The position numbers were made by a program, and so were the translations under genes. The notes below the pieces were generated by a model. That model was not told the origin of the DNA. It worked only from the letters and a program-made list of their open reading frames with translations, and did not search any database. A stretch of 10,735 nt of DNA from CALGFH01 sp036003705. GTDB taxonomy: Bacteria > Actinomycetota > CALGFH01. Below, piece by piece: positions 1 through 6,768 of the stretch (position 1 is the first letter of the stretch; the number at the start of each line of letters is the position of its first letter). The stretch is taken from contig DASYSE010000098.1 in the NCBI GenBank assembly GCA_036003705.1, positions 1 through 10,735 on the forward strand, written 5' to 3'.

Positions 1-2
1 GG

Positions 3-18
3 CATGGCGAGTCCTTCC
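3..18 (-). promoter_or_regulatory. Ribosome binding site and start codon of a truncated downstream tad gene
   Basis: On the minus strand a strong Shine-Dalgarno (GGAAGGA, positions 12-18) lies 6 nt before an ATG at 5-3, and only two further bases of the reading frame are in the window. It follows the tadC stop by about 75 bp and runs in the same direction, so it is most likely the next gene of the operon. In actinobacterial tad loci the gene after tadC is often a small Flp-type pilin or TadE-like protein. That identity is inference; the sequence shows only the start signal. Confidence 0.5.
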
Positions 19-78
19 AGAAGGGGCTCAGGGCCGGGATCGCTTGTGGGTGGCGTTGGTCGGAGCCATTGGGTCGGG

Positions 79-1083
79 TCAGGGGGCCAGGGCGCGGAGG
101 GACCCGGCCACCGTCGGGACGACGGTGAGCAGGACGAAGGCAGGGAGGAAGCAGAGGACCAGGGGAAAGGCGAGGCGGACGGCGGCCCGGCCGGCGTTGG
201 CCTCGGCGCGCAACCGTGCCCGGCCGCGAAGGGCATCCGCCCTGGCGGCCAGCGCCTCCGCCGGTGGCGCTCCCCAGCGCTCGGCAGCCTCCATCGCGCC
301 TGCCGCGGCGCGCAGCTCACCAAGGCCTGAATGTTCCGCGGCCGCGCGAAGGGCGGCGGCCGGAGTTCCGCCGAGGCGCAGGACGGCGGCGGCCGGCGCC
401 AACTCGTCGCGGAGGACGTCAGGCGCCCGATCGGCGATCCGGAGGACGGCACGGTGCGGATTGAGGCCGGCCAGCAGCGCGGCTCCCAGCAGGTCGAGGA
501 CCACGGGAGCTGCCTCGGCCCGGAGGGCCTGTCGCCGGGCGGCGGTGCGGCGGCGAACGACCCGGGTCGTGATCAGCCAGGCGACCGGGGCCAACAATGC
601 GACGAGGGCCAGGCCGGGCGCGGCCGCCACGACGACAGCGGTCAGCAGCGCGGCGCCTCCAGCGGCCAGTCGAACCGGTGCCCGATCCCACCGGGACCCC
701 GCCCCCGTGCCGGTTCGACCCGTAGGACCTGCCCACGCACTGGCTCCAGACAGCTGCGCGCCCACATCGGTGCGGCTCCCAGGACCTACCGCAAGACCTG
801 CAGATGGTTGGCCACCGGCGGTCAGCCCGGACGACGACGGATAACCACCGGTGATCAATCCGGACGAGGACGGATGACCACCGGCGCCCAGCCCGGACGA
901 CGACGGATAACCACCGGTGATCAATCGGGACGAGGGCCGCCCCGGCCGGGGCCGGCGGGGCAACACTCGCCGGAGCCGCGGCGACGGGTGGTGGGCCCGG
1001 CCGGCGGGTCTTCTGATGGCGAGCGCGGCCAGCAGTACGGCAACGGCGAGCGTGGCCATCGCCAATGGGCCGAACGCGTTCAT
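79..1083 (-). CDS. tadC: TadC-like inner-membrane protein of the Flp pilus (type II secretion F domain)
   Basis: A 334-residue membrane protein of the T2SSF (GspF/PilC) family, the likely platform of the Flp pilus machine on which the TadA ATPase acts. A hydrophobic helix sits at about residues 3-22. A low-complexity segment (about 30-135) follows, holding 11-residue tandem repeats of the type LITGGYPSSSG (54-96). Then come hydrophobic helices at about 139-172, a cytoplasmic helical T2SF-like region (about 185-295) rich in Ala, Leu and Arg, and a C-terminal helix at about 302-327. The reading frame stays open upstream to a GTG at 1755, but the ATG at 1083 is chosen because it overlaps the tadB stop as ATGA and gives a membrane-helix N-terminus. 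The long repeat-bearing linker between first and second membrane segments is unusual for the family. TadB and TadC are related to each other, so the TadC name rests mainly on gene order. Confidence 0.8.
   Translation of the reverse strand: MNAFGPLAMATLAVAVLLAALAIRRPAGRAHHPSPRLRRVLPRRPRPGRPSSRLITGGYPSSSGLGAGGHPSSSGLITGGYPSSSGLTAGGQPSAGLAVGPGSRTDVGAQLSGASAWAGPTGRTGTGAGSRWDRAPVRLAAGGAALLTAVVVAAAPGLALVALLAPVAWLITTRVVRRRTAARRQALRAEAAPVVLDLLGAALLAGLNPHRAVLRIADRAPDVLRDELAPAAAVLRLGGTPAAALRAAAEHSGLGELRAAAGAMEAAERWGAPPAEALAARADALRGRARLRAEANAGRAAVRLAFPLVLCFLPAFVLLTVVPTVAGSLRALAP
796..924 (-). repeat. 33-nt in-frame tandem repeats within tadC
   Basis: Four head-to-tail units encode LITGGYPSSSG (892-924), LGAGGHPSSSG (859-891), LITGGYPSSSG (826-858) and a shorter degenerate LTAGGQPSAG (796-825). 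Units 1 and 3 are identical at the DNA level: 38 bases at 823-860 match 889-926 exactly, at an offset of 66 bp. This gives a 66-bp higher-order period made of two 33-bp units. All lengths are multiples of 3, so gain or loss of a unit keeps the frame. Confidence 0.9.
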
Positions 1084-1694
1084 GGTGCGGGACCCCGGAC
1101 GATGCTGAGGGCCCAGAGGATGCCGAGCAGCTCGAACGCTGCCGCGGCCGCCAAGGTTGCCCAGCCGGACGGTTCGCGGACCAGGAACGCGGCGTCGGAT
1201 GGGGAGGTGAGCGCGAGCACGCCGAGGAAGGCCGGCGCCATCGCGGCCACAACCCGAGCCGACAATCGAGTCTGGGCGGTGGCCGCCTGCATGGCCTGCC
1301 TGGCCCGGACCCGGTCGGCTGCCGCGGCGGTCACGCCGGCGAGCACCGGGCCTGGCGGGGCACCGGTCGTCTCCGCCAGGTCGAGTGCCTCTCCGGCAAG
1401 GATCAGCTCGGTCAGCCGCTCGGCTCGGGCCGCCGCGGCCAATGCCTGGCCGGCTCCCGATCCCAGCTCGGCTGCCTGGATCGCATGGCGAAGCAGTGCT
1501 TCCAGCGGAGGTGGGGCGGCCTCGGCGGCAGCTTGGAGCGCCCGCCGCGGGTTGATGCCGGCGGCCACCGTTGCGCGGAGGATGTCGATGACCTCGGGGA
1601 CGGCCTCCTCCATCTCGCGCCGCAGCCTTGCCGCCCGACCCGGTCGCGGGAGCACGGCCAGCAGCGTCTGCCCGACGGTGAGAAGAGCCGTCAT
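1080..1694 (-). CDS. tadB: TadB-like inner-membrane protein of the Flp pilus (type II secretion F domain)
   Basis: A 204-residue T2SSF-family membrane protein, partner of TadC in the pilus platform. Residues about 25-140 form the cytoplasmic helical T2SF region (starting near REMEEAVPEVIDILRATVAAG). Two hydrophobic helices follow at about 145-165 and 178-198. TadB proteins are commonly near 300 residues with membrane segments ahead of the T2SF domain, so this one is short at its N-terminus. The ATG at 1694 is supported by GGAGG (1700-1704) with 5-nt spacing, and I found no in-frame ATG or GTG between it and the end of tadA. The stop overlaps the tadC start as ATGA, implying translational coupling. 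A frameshift that removed an original N-terminus cannot be excluded. Confidence 0.75.
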   Translation of the reverse strand: MTALLTVGQTLLAVLPRPGRAARLRREMEEAVPEVIDILRATVAAGINPRRALQAAAEAAPPPLEALLRHAIQAAELGSGAGQALAAAARAERLTELILAGEALDLAETTGAPPGPVLAGVTAAAADRVRARQAMQAATAQTRLSARVVAAMAPAFLGVLALTSPSDAAFLVREPSGWATLAAAAAFELLGILWALSIVRGPAP

Positions 1695-1798
1695 CTCGGC
1701 CTCCAGGTCTCCGCGGCTCCGAGCCAGGCCACGCCGGCGGATCGGCGCCGAGCACCTCGACCAGCGCCAGGCACCAGGGCGCCCGTGGCCGGCCTCAT
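1691..1798 (-). other. Possible 35-codon coupling micro-ORF between tadA and tadB
   Basis: A short frame starts at an ATG (1798) that overlaps the tadA stop as ATGA and ends at a TGA (1691) that overlaps the tadB ATG, again as ATGA. It exactly bridges the 100-bp gap. The 35-residue product is Arg-, Gly- and Ala-rich, has no recognisable domain, and its codon use is less biased to G/C at third positions in the first half than that of real neighbours. It may be a translational bridge, a remnant of the tadB N-terminus, or chance. tadB has its own good Shine-Dalgarno, so the bridge is not needed. Confidence 0.2.
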
Positions 1799-3258
1799 CG
1801 TGCGTGGCTCCTCGGGCAGAGGACGCGGACCCGACCGGCCAGGCTGGCGGGTTCGAAGGCGGGGAGGACGGCGGGGTCGAGTCGGTTGGCCCAGCGCGGG
1901 ACGCGACCGGTGGCGGAGAGGCCGGTGGCTGGGCCGGCAGTACGCAGCGGGATGGCGTGTACCCGACCGTCGTTCGCGATGACCAGCTCGGCCAGGGCGG
2001 TCACCCGCCGGCCCGTCGGGGTGCGCTCCAGGTGGACGACCGCGCCGATGCCGCCTCCGATGAGCCTGCGAACGACGTCCAGGACGACACCGGGGACGGC
2101 CAGAGCCATTGCCTCCAGCCGGGCTGGCACCTCCTCGGGACCACCGGCGTGCAGGGTCGTCAGGAGGCCGCGGTGACCGGTGTTGGCGGCCTGCAGCATG
2201 TCCAGTACCTCGAGACCGCGGACCTCGCCAACGACGATGCGGTCGGGGCGCATGCGAAGGGCGTTGCGAACCAGCTCACGGAGTGGGACCTCGCCCCGGC
2301 CCTCGACGTTCGGCGGGCGCGCCTCGAGCCGGACGACGTGAGGACCAGGGAGATCAAGCTCGGCGGCATCCTCGATGGTGACCACCCGCTCGCGGGTCGG
2401 TATGGCGGCGGCGAGGACGTTGAGCAGGGTCGTCTTGCCGGTTCCGGTCGCGCCGGACACGGCGATGGCGACTCCGGCGGCGACCATCGCCTCCAGCAGC
2501 CGCGCTGTGACGGCGTCGAGGGTGTCCCGCTCGATCAGGTCGTGGAGGTCGAGCCGTCGCCTGGCGAAGGTGCGGATGGTGACCACCGGGCCGTCGGGGG
2601 CGAGCGGGGGCAGTACGGCATGGAACCGCTCACCGCCAGGTAGGCGAGCGTCGACCCAGGGGCGAGCCTCGTCCACCCGGAGCCCGAGCGGGGCGACGAC
2701 GCGTTGGACCAGGGCGGCCACGGCGGCGGCCGAGGGGAAGCGCACAGCGGCTCGCTCGATGCCGCCGTCGCGCTCGACCCAGACGTCGGAGGGACCGTTG
2801 ACCAGCACGTCGGTGACGGTCGGGTCGGCGAGGAGGGGCGCGAGCGGGCCGAGGCCGGTCAGCTCGTCGCCGATCGCGCGGACGGTCGCCACGAAGCTCG
2901 CCGCAGGGAGGACGATCCCCTCCTCGCCGAGGGCACCAACGACCGCCCGCCGCAGGCCGTCGGCGTCAGCCGCGACCGACCCCGCCGCCACCAACCGCCG
3001 CTGCACCCGCTGCACCAGCCCTGGGGCGACCCCGCCGATCGGGCCGGCTCCACGGGCAGCACCGATCGGACCGGCTCCAGCCACCGCACCCATCGGACCG
3101 GCTCCAGCCACCGCGGCGGCCGCGCCGGGATGGCGAGCCGCGGGTGGCGGCGCGCCAGCCGGCGGGTGCGCTTTGGGAAGCGGTGGCGGCGGGGCAATTC
3201 GCGCCGGGGGACGGTGGGTGGTGTCGGGGTGGCCGGGTGACCGGCTGTGGGAGGTCAT
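1795..3258 (-). CDS. tadA: TadA/CpaF-family type II/IV secretion ATPase
   Basis: A 487-residue hexameric cytoplasmic ATPase expected to power Flp pilus assembly. The N-terminus (about 1-80) is Pro/Ala/Gly-rich and disordered, with three GAGPxGxxx repeats (52-78). An N-terminal domain follows (about 80-230, with LTGLGPLAPLLADPTVTDVLVNG typical of CpaF). The ATPase core shows Walker A GATGTGKTT (269-277), an Asp box TIEDAAELDL (294-303), Walker B RPDRIVVGEVRG (337-348, Glu345) and a His box TGHRGLLTTLHA (360-371), so it looks catalytically intact. The frame is open up to a GTG at 3513, but the ATG at 3258 is chosen because it overlaps the upstream stop as ATGA, and the upstream extension is Arg/Pro-rich sequence antisense in character. 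It is co-transcribed with the CpaE-like gene before it and the TadB/TadC genes after it. Confidence 0.93.
   Translation of the reverse strand: MTSHSRSPGHPDTTHRPPARIAPPPPLPKAHPPAGAPPPAARHPGAAAAVAGAGPMGAVAGAGPIGAARGAGPIGGVAPGLVQRVQRRLVAAGSVAADADGLRRAVVGALGEEGIVLPAASFVATVRAIGDELTGLGPLAPLLADPTVTDVLVNGPSDVWVERDGGIERAAVRFPSAAAVAALVQRVVAPLGLRVDEARPWVDARLPGGERFHAVLPPLAPDGPVVTIRTFARRRLDLHDLIERDTLDAVTARLLEAMVAAGVAIAVSGATGTGKTTLLNVLAAAIPTRERVVTIEDAAELDLPGPHVVRLEARPPNVEGRGEVPLRELVRNALRMRPDRIVVGEVRGLEVLDMLQAANTGHRGLLTTLHAGGPEEVPARLEAMALAVPGVVLDVVRRLIGGGIGAVVHLERTPTGRRVTALAELVIANDGRVHAIPLRTAGPATGLSATGRVPRWANRLDPAVLPAFEPASLAGRVRVLCPRSHAR
3025..3105 (-). repeat. 27-nt in-frame tandem repeats within the tadA N-terminus
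   Basis: Three contiguous 27-bp units (3079-3105, 3052-3078 and 3025-3051 in coding order) encode GAGPMGAVA, GAGPIGAAR and GAGPIGGVA. They share a core encoding GAGP(I/M)G, and a decayed partial unit (AVA before the first) lies just upstream. The units lie in the low-complexity leader before the conserved CpaF N-terminal domain. Confidence 0.85.
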
Positions 3259-4382
3259 GCCGAGACCGTCGCGAACGGGACGACGCGGTTGGCGAGGGTC
3301 AGCATGGCCTGGACGGCGGGGAGATCGTGGCGATCGAGGAGGAGGACGCCGTCTTCGGCGGCGGCGGAGAGTTCGGGGGCGGCGGATGGGATGAGGCCCC
3401 AGAGGCGGTCTGCGAGGGCGGCGCGGACCTCGCGGGGGGCGAGGGGGGCCTGAGGGCGGACGCCGGTGACCACGGCGCCGGCCGTGTCCGGGTCGTGGCC
3501 GGCCGCCGTCCATGCGCCGAGGGCGGCCTGGAGGCCGCGGACGCCGGCGGTCTCGCAGCGGCCGACGGCGACCAGGGCGTCCGCCTGGGCCAGGGCGGCC
3601 TGTGTGGCGGGCCCGTCGACGGCGGGCAGGTCGACGACGGTCAGGCGGTAGCTGGTCCGGGCGGCCTCCAGGACTCCCTGGACGACCCAGGGCTCGGGTG
3701 GAGGGTCGGGAGCGCCGTCGGTCAGGCCGGCCAGCGGCAGGACGCCCAGACCGGCCCAGGGTTCGGCCACCGCGGCGGCCAGGGTGCCGGCGTCCACGGA
3801 GACGCCGGGCGTCGCGGCAAGCGTCGACCAGGTCGGAGCCGTGCCCAGATCGAGGCGGAAGCCGAGGCCACCCGCCAGGTCGACCAGCAGGACCGGAGCG
3901 GGCCCCCAGCGGGCCCAGGCCGCGGCCAGATGGCTGGCGACGGTGGTCGTGCCAGCGCCGCCATGGACCCCGCGGGCGGCGACCACCAGCCCACCGATTC
4001 CCTGGGCGGAGTGAGGCTGGCCGGCGGCGGCGACCCTGGCGAGCTCACCGGGCAGGTCGGCGACCCCGTCCGGCCAGGCGAGCAGGCTACGGGCGCCCGC
4101 GGCGAGCGCGGCCCGGACCTCGTCCGGCCGTTCGTCGTCGCCGATGGCCACCAGGGGCGTCCGGCAGCCTGTGGGCAGGTCGGCGAGGACCGTGCAGCCG
4201 ACCAGCGCGACCGAGGGATCGGCGCTCAGGGCGGCGGCCAGACCGGTGCGGCCGGGCTCGGCCACGACGACCTGCCATCCGGCCGCGGTCTCGACCGCGT
4301 GCCGCAGGGAATCGGCGGTTGCTGGGTCGTCGTGGGCGATGACGACCAGCGGCGGCATCGCTGGGACGGGTTCGAGGGCCAC
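3255..4382 (-). CDS. CpaE/TadZ/Ssd-like MinD-fold pilus localisation protein
   Basis: A 375-residue protein of the ParA/MinD superfamily, first gene of the tad operon. Residues about 10-110 form a receiver-like domain, but the position where a phosphoacceptor Asp is expected lies in SVALVGCTVLAD with no acidic residue at the strand end. Residues about 130-370 form a MinD-like domain with a deviant Walker A, HGGAGTTTVA (140-149): the signature lysine is His and the P-loop lysine is Thr. A VLLVDLAGG strand and VVDLP strand follow. TadZ/CpaE proteins place the pilus machine at the pole; the mycobacterial relative (Rv3660c, Ssd) is described as a septum-site regulator. Start choice: GGGAGG lies 6 nt before the GTG at 4382 but directly abuts an in-frame ATG at 4388, so GTG is preferred. 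The stop overlaps the tadA ATG. Confidence 0.85.
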   Translation of the reverse strand: MALEPVPAMPPLVVIAHDDPATADSLRHAVETAAGWQVVVAEPGRTGLAAALSADPSVALVGCTVLADLPTGCRTPLVAIGDDERPDEVRAALAAGARSLLAWPDGVADLPGELARVAAAGQPHSAQGIGGLVVAARGVHGGAGTTTVASHLAAAWARWGPAPVLLVDLAGGLGFRLDLGTAPTWSTLAATPGVSVDAGTLAAAVAEPWAGLGVLPLAGLTDGAPDPPPEPWVVQGVLEAARTSYRLTVVDLPAVDGPATQAALAQADALVAVGRCETAGVRGLQAALGAWTAAGHDPDTAGAVVTGVRPQAPLAPREVRAALADRLWGLIPSAAPELSAAAEDGVLLLDRHDLPAVQAMLTLANRVVPFATVSA

Positions 4383-4432
4383 GGGCATCCTCCCGGCGCC
4401 TGGGGTGTGGATTCATTGGGGCCGGGGCGGAC

Positions 4433-4477
4433 GGTGCGCCGCCGGTCGGCGCGGGAAGGATGGCCGGACGGCGCACC
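4433..4477. repeat. 9-bp inverted repeat in the divergent tad/acs intergenic region
   Basis: GGTGCGCCG (4433-4441) and its exact complement CGGCGCACC (4469-4477) flank 27 bp. The left arm can also form a smaller hairpin with CGGCGC at 4447-4452 (6-bp stem, 5-nt loop). It lies about 50 bp upstream of the CpaE-like start, in the likely leader of the tad operon. In sequence this GC-rich, such repeats can arise by chance. Confidence 0.35.
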
Positions 4478-4492
4478 CGGCGGAAGGCACCG

Positions 4493-4519
4493 CGGCCAGA
4501 ATGTGCATAACTCTGGCCG
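4493..4519. promoter_or_regulatory. Inverted repeat, candidate operator shared by acs and the tad operon
   Basis: CGGCCAGA (4493-4500) and its exact complement TCTGGCCG (4512-4519) surround an 11-bp AT-richer centre (ATGTGCATAAC). The element is about 88 bp before the acs start and about 110 bp before the CpaE-like start. Its AT-rich centre stands out from the GC-rich surroundings, as expected of promoter or operator DNA. I do not recognise the binding protein. Confidence 0.35.
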
Positions 4520-4542
4520 GCCCTTGGCTGGGGACGGGCGAG

Positions 4543-4570
4543 TTTCACGAAGTGGCTGGATGAGTAAGCT
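4543..4570 (+). promoter_or_regulatory. Weak candidate promoter for acs
   Basis: TTTCAC (4543-4548) and TAAGCT (4565-4570) are separated by 16 bp. The second hexamer fits TANNNT, the usual actinobacterial -10 pattern; the first is only a loose -35. A start near 4577 would give a leader of about 30 nt with the acs Shine-Dalgarno. This is pattern matching only. Confidence 0.22.
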
Positions 4571-4607
4571 TCGGGCAACACGAACTGCCGGCATGGAGGC
4601 GGATTGC

Positions 4608-6569
4608 ATGGCCGAGAGCACTCCCGCGATCGAGAATCTCTTCTCCGAGGGGCGAACCTTTGCGCCGTCGGACAAGTTCAAGGCCGGAGCGCTGGTCACC
4701 GACCGGTCGCTGCACGAGCGTGCCGAGCATGACCTGGAAGGGTTCTGGGCGGAGCAGGCCGAGCGGCTACGGTGGATGAAGCACTGGGACCGGGTGCTGG
4801 AGTGGGAGCCTCCGTTCGCCAAGTGGTTCGTCGGTGGGCAGCTCAACGTGTCCGACAACTGCCTTGACCGGCACGTGGAGGCCGGTGGCGGCGACAAGGT
4901 GGCCTACCACTGGGAGGGTGAGCCGGGCGACACCCGGACCATCACCTATGCGGAGCTGCGCGACGAGGTGGCCCGGTTCGCCAACGCCCTGAAGTCGATC
5001 GGGGTGGAGAAGGGCGACCGGGTCAACATCTACATGGGGATGATCCCTGAGTTGCCGGTGGCGATGCTGGCCTGCGCCCGGCTGGGGGCGGCGCACTCGG
5101 TGGTGTTCGGGGGCTTCTCGGCCGCCGCCCTGCGCGACCGGATCAACGACGCCGAGGCCAAGGTGCTGATCACCCAGGACGAGGGGTGGCGGGCCGGCAA
5201 GGTGGTGCCGCTGAAGCGGAACGCCGACGATGCGGTGGCCGAGGCGCACACCATCGAGAAGGTGGTGGTGCTGCGGCGCACCGGCAACCAGGTGCCGTGG
5301 ACTGACGGGCGTGACGTTTGGTGGCACGAGCTGGTGCACGACCTGCCGGCCGACTGCCCGTCGGAGCCGATGGACTCCGAAGACCTGCTCTACCTGCTCT
5401 ACACCTCGGGCACCACGGCCAGTCCCAAGGGCATCATGCACACCACCGGGGGGTACCTGACCGGGGTTTCGACCACCCACCGGCTGGTGTTCGACCTGCA
5501 CCCGGACACCGACGTGTACTGGTGCGCGGCCGACATCGGCTGGGTGACCGGCCACTCCTACATCGTCTACGGCCCGCTGGCCAACCACGCCACCAGCATC
5601 CTGTACGAGGGCGCGCCCAACTTCCCTGACAAGGATCGCTGGTGGGAGATGATCGAGAAGTACAAGGTGACGATCCTCTACACGGCTCCGACGGCGATTC
5701 GCACGTTCATGAAGTGGGGGACCGACTGGCCGGAGAAGCACGACCTGTCCAGCTTGCGGCTGCTGGGCAGCGTCGGGGAGCCGATCAACCCCGAGGCGTG
5801 GGTGTGGTACCACGCCACCATCGGCGGCGGGCGCTGCCCGGTGGTCGACACCTGGTGGCAGACGGAGACGGGGATGATCCTGATCACTCCCCTGCCGGGG
5901 GCGATCGAGTGCAAGCCCGGGTCGGCGACCTTCCCGTTCCCCGGGGTGGACGCTGACATTGTCGACAACGACGGCAACTCGGTCGGGATCCCCGGCGGCG
6001 GGTACCTCGTGCTGAAGAAGCCGTGGCCGGCCATGCTGCGGGGCATCTACGGCGATCCCGAACGCTACCAGCAGACCTACTGGAGCCGGTTCGAGGGCAT
6101 GTACTTCGCCGGCGACGGGGCCAAGCGGGACGAGGACGGCTATTTCTGGCTGCTCGGACGGGTCGACGACGTGATGAACATCTCCGGCCACCGGATCTCC
6201 ACCACCGAGGTCGAATCGGCCCTGGTCGACCACACGGACGTGGCCGAGGCGGCGGTGATCGGCAAGGTCGACGAGACCACCGGGCAGCAGATCGTTGCCT
6301 TCGTAACCTTGAAGGGCGGCGTCGAGGCGGCCGACGACACCACCGAGGTGCTGCGCGAGCACGTGTCCAGGAAGATCGGGAAGCTGGCCAGGCCGGCCAC
6401 CATCATCTTCACCCCTGACCTGCCCAAGACCCGCTCCGGCAAGATCATGCGCCGGCTGCTCAAGGACGTCGCCGAGGAGCGGGCGCTCGGCGACGTGACC
6501 ACCCTGGCCGATCCGGCCATCGTCGAGGAGATCCGCGAGAAGGCGGCCGCCCGCCCCCAAGAGGAGTGA
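4608..6569 (+). CDS. acs: Acetyl-CoA synthetase (AMP-forming)
   Basis: A 653-residue cytoplasmic enzyme, the usual Acs length, that activates acetate with ATP and CoA to acetyl-CoA through acetyl-AMP. Visible ANL-superfamily motifs are the phosphate loop YTSGTTASPKG (265-275, Ala where Gly is more common), WCAADIGWVTGHSY, the acetate-pocket motif DTWWQTETG (414-422, with the bulky Trp that limits substrate to short acids), YFAGDGA, GRVDDVMNISGHR and the catalytic C-terminal PKTRSGK (606-612), whose Lys612 is the residue regulated by acetylation in Acs enzymes. The ATG at 4608 has GGAGG (4595-4599) with 8-nt spacing; the frame is open far upstream, but that extension is antisense to the tad genes. 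It is transcribed divergently from the tad operon and points toward the fab genes 199 bp downstream. Mycobacterium tuberculosis also has acs near its tad-like locus. Confidence 0.97.
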   Translation: MAESTPAIENLFSEGRTFAPSDKFKAGALVTDRSLHERAEHDLEGFWAEQAERLRWMKHWDRVLEWEPPFAKWFVGGQLNVSDNCLDRHVEAGGGDKVAYHWEGEPGDTRTITYAELRDEVARFANALKSIGVEKGDRVNIYMGMIPELPVAMLACARLGAAHSVVFGGFSAAALRDRINDAEAKVLITQDEGWRAGKVVPLKRNADDAVAEAHTIEKVVVLRRTGNQVPWTDGRDVWWHELVHDLPADCPSEPMDSEDLLYLLYTSGTTASPKGIMHTTGGYLTGVSTTHRLVFDLHPDTDVYWCAADIGWVTGHSYIVYGPLANHATSILYEGAPNFPDKDRWWEMIEKYKVTILYTAPTAIRTFMKWGTDWPEKHDLSSLRLLGSVGEPINPEAWVWYHATIGGGRCPVVDTWWQTETGMILITPLPGAIECKPGSATFPFPGVDADIVDNDGNSVGIPGGGYLVLKKPWPAMLRGIYGDPERYQQTYWSRFEGMYFAGDGAKRDEDGYFWLLGRVDDVMNISGHRISTTEVESALVDHTDVAEAAVIGKVDETTGQQIVAFVTLKGGVEAADDTTEVLREHVSRKIGKLARPATIIFTPDLPKTRSGKIMRRLLKDVAEERALGDVTTLADPAIVEEIREKAAARPQEE

Positions 6570-6721
6570 ACGCCCCGATCCGGGCCGGTGGGTGGACAGG
6601 AGGGGTCGAGGGGCTGGCCGGTTGGGCTGGGATTGTGGGGAACTTGTAACCTGGGGGATGGCCCGGCAGTCTAGGGGTTGATCCCTTGCCATCCGATCCA
6701 TCCCCTCGGTTGCCCACTGGT

Positions 6722-6745
6722 CCTGACACCGACGTCAGTGTCAGG
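6722..6745. promoter_or_regulatory. 24-bp near-perfect palindrome upstream of fabD, candidate operator
   Basis: The half-sites are CCTGACACCGAC (6722-6733) and GTCAGTGTCAGG (6734-6745); they are complementary at 11 of 12 positions, with perfect 8-bp outer arms. The palindrome ends 24 bp before the fabD ATG at 6769. It has no U-tract and lies just ahead of the operon, so an operator is more likely than a terminator. FasR (Streptomyces) and MabR (mycobacteria) are known to bind upstream of fabD operons. Whether this site belongs to such a regulator is inference. The rest of the 6570-6768 gap holds a loose 8-bp inverted repeat (6654-6661 with 6698-6705), no clear promoter and no convincing terminator for acs. 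Confidence 0.6.
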
Positions 6746-6768
6746 TTGGCCGGGGAGTCGATGAATCG

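Noticed and set aside
47..69. 13-codon frame directly after tadC (ATG at 69, minus strand)
   Set aside because: It has no ribosome site beyond tadC coding sequence and no recognisable product. The ATG at 5 with GGAAGGA is the much better next start.
331..2643. 770-codon plus-strand open frame over the tad genes
   Set aside because: It is a high-GC shadow of the minus-strand tad genes: few stops arise opposite GC3-rich codons. The product has no recognisable fold, while the minus-strand frames carry clear TadA/B/C motifs.
3144..4607. Long in-frame extension upstream of acs, giving a 1141-residue frame
   Set aside because: It is antisense to the CpaE-like and tadA genes, reads as Gly/Arg/Asp-rich low complexity, and has no domain. 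The family length and a good Shine-Dalgarno place the acs start at 4608.
6570..6620. Terminator after acs
   Set aside because: Only a 4-bp CCCG/CGGG stem and GC-rich runs are visible, with no convincing long stem or U-tract.
6639..6673. Possible ECF-sigma promoter before fabD (GGAACTT and GTCTA)
   Set aside because: The spacing is 23 bp, too long for ECF promoters (about 16-18 bp), and no good housekeeping -10 fits TTGTAA at 6644 either.
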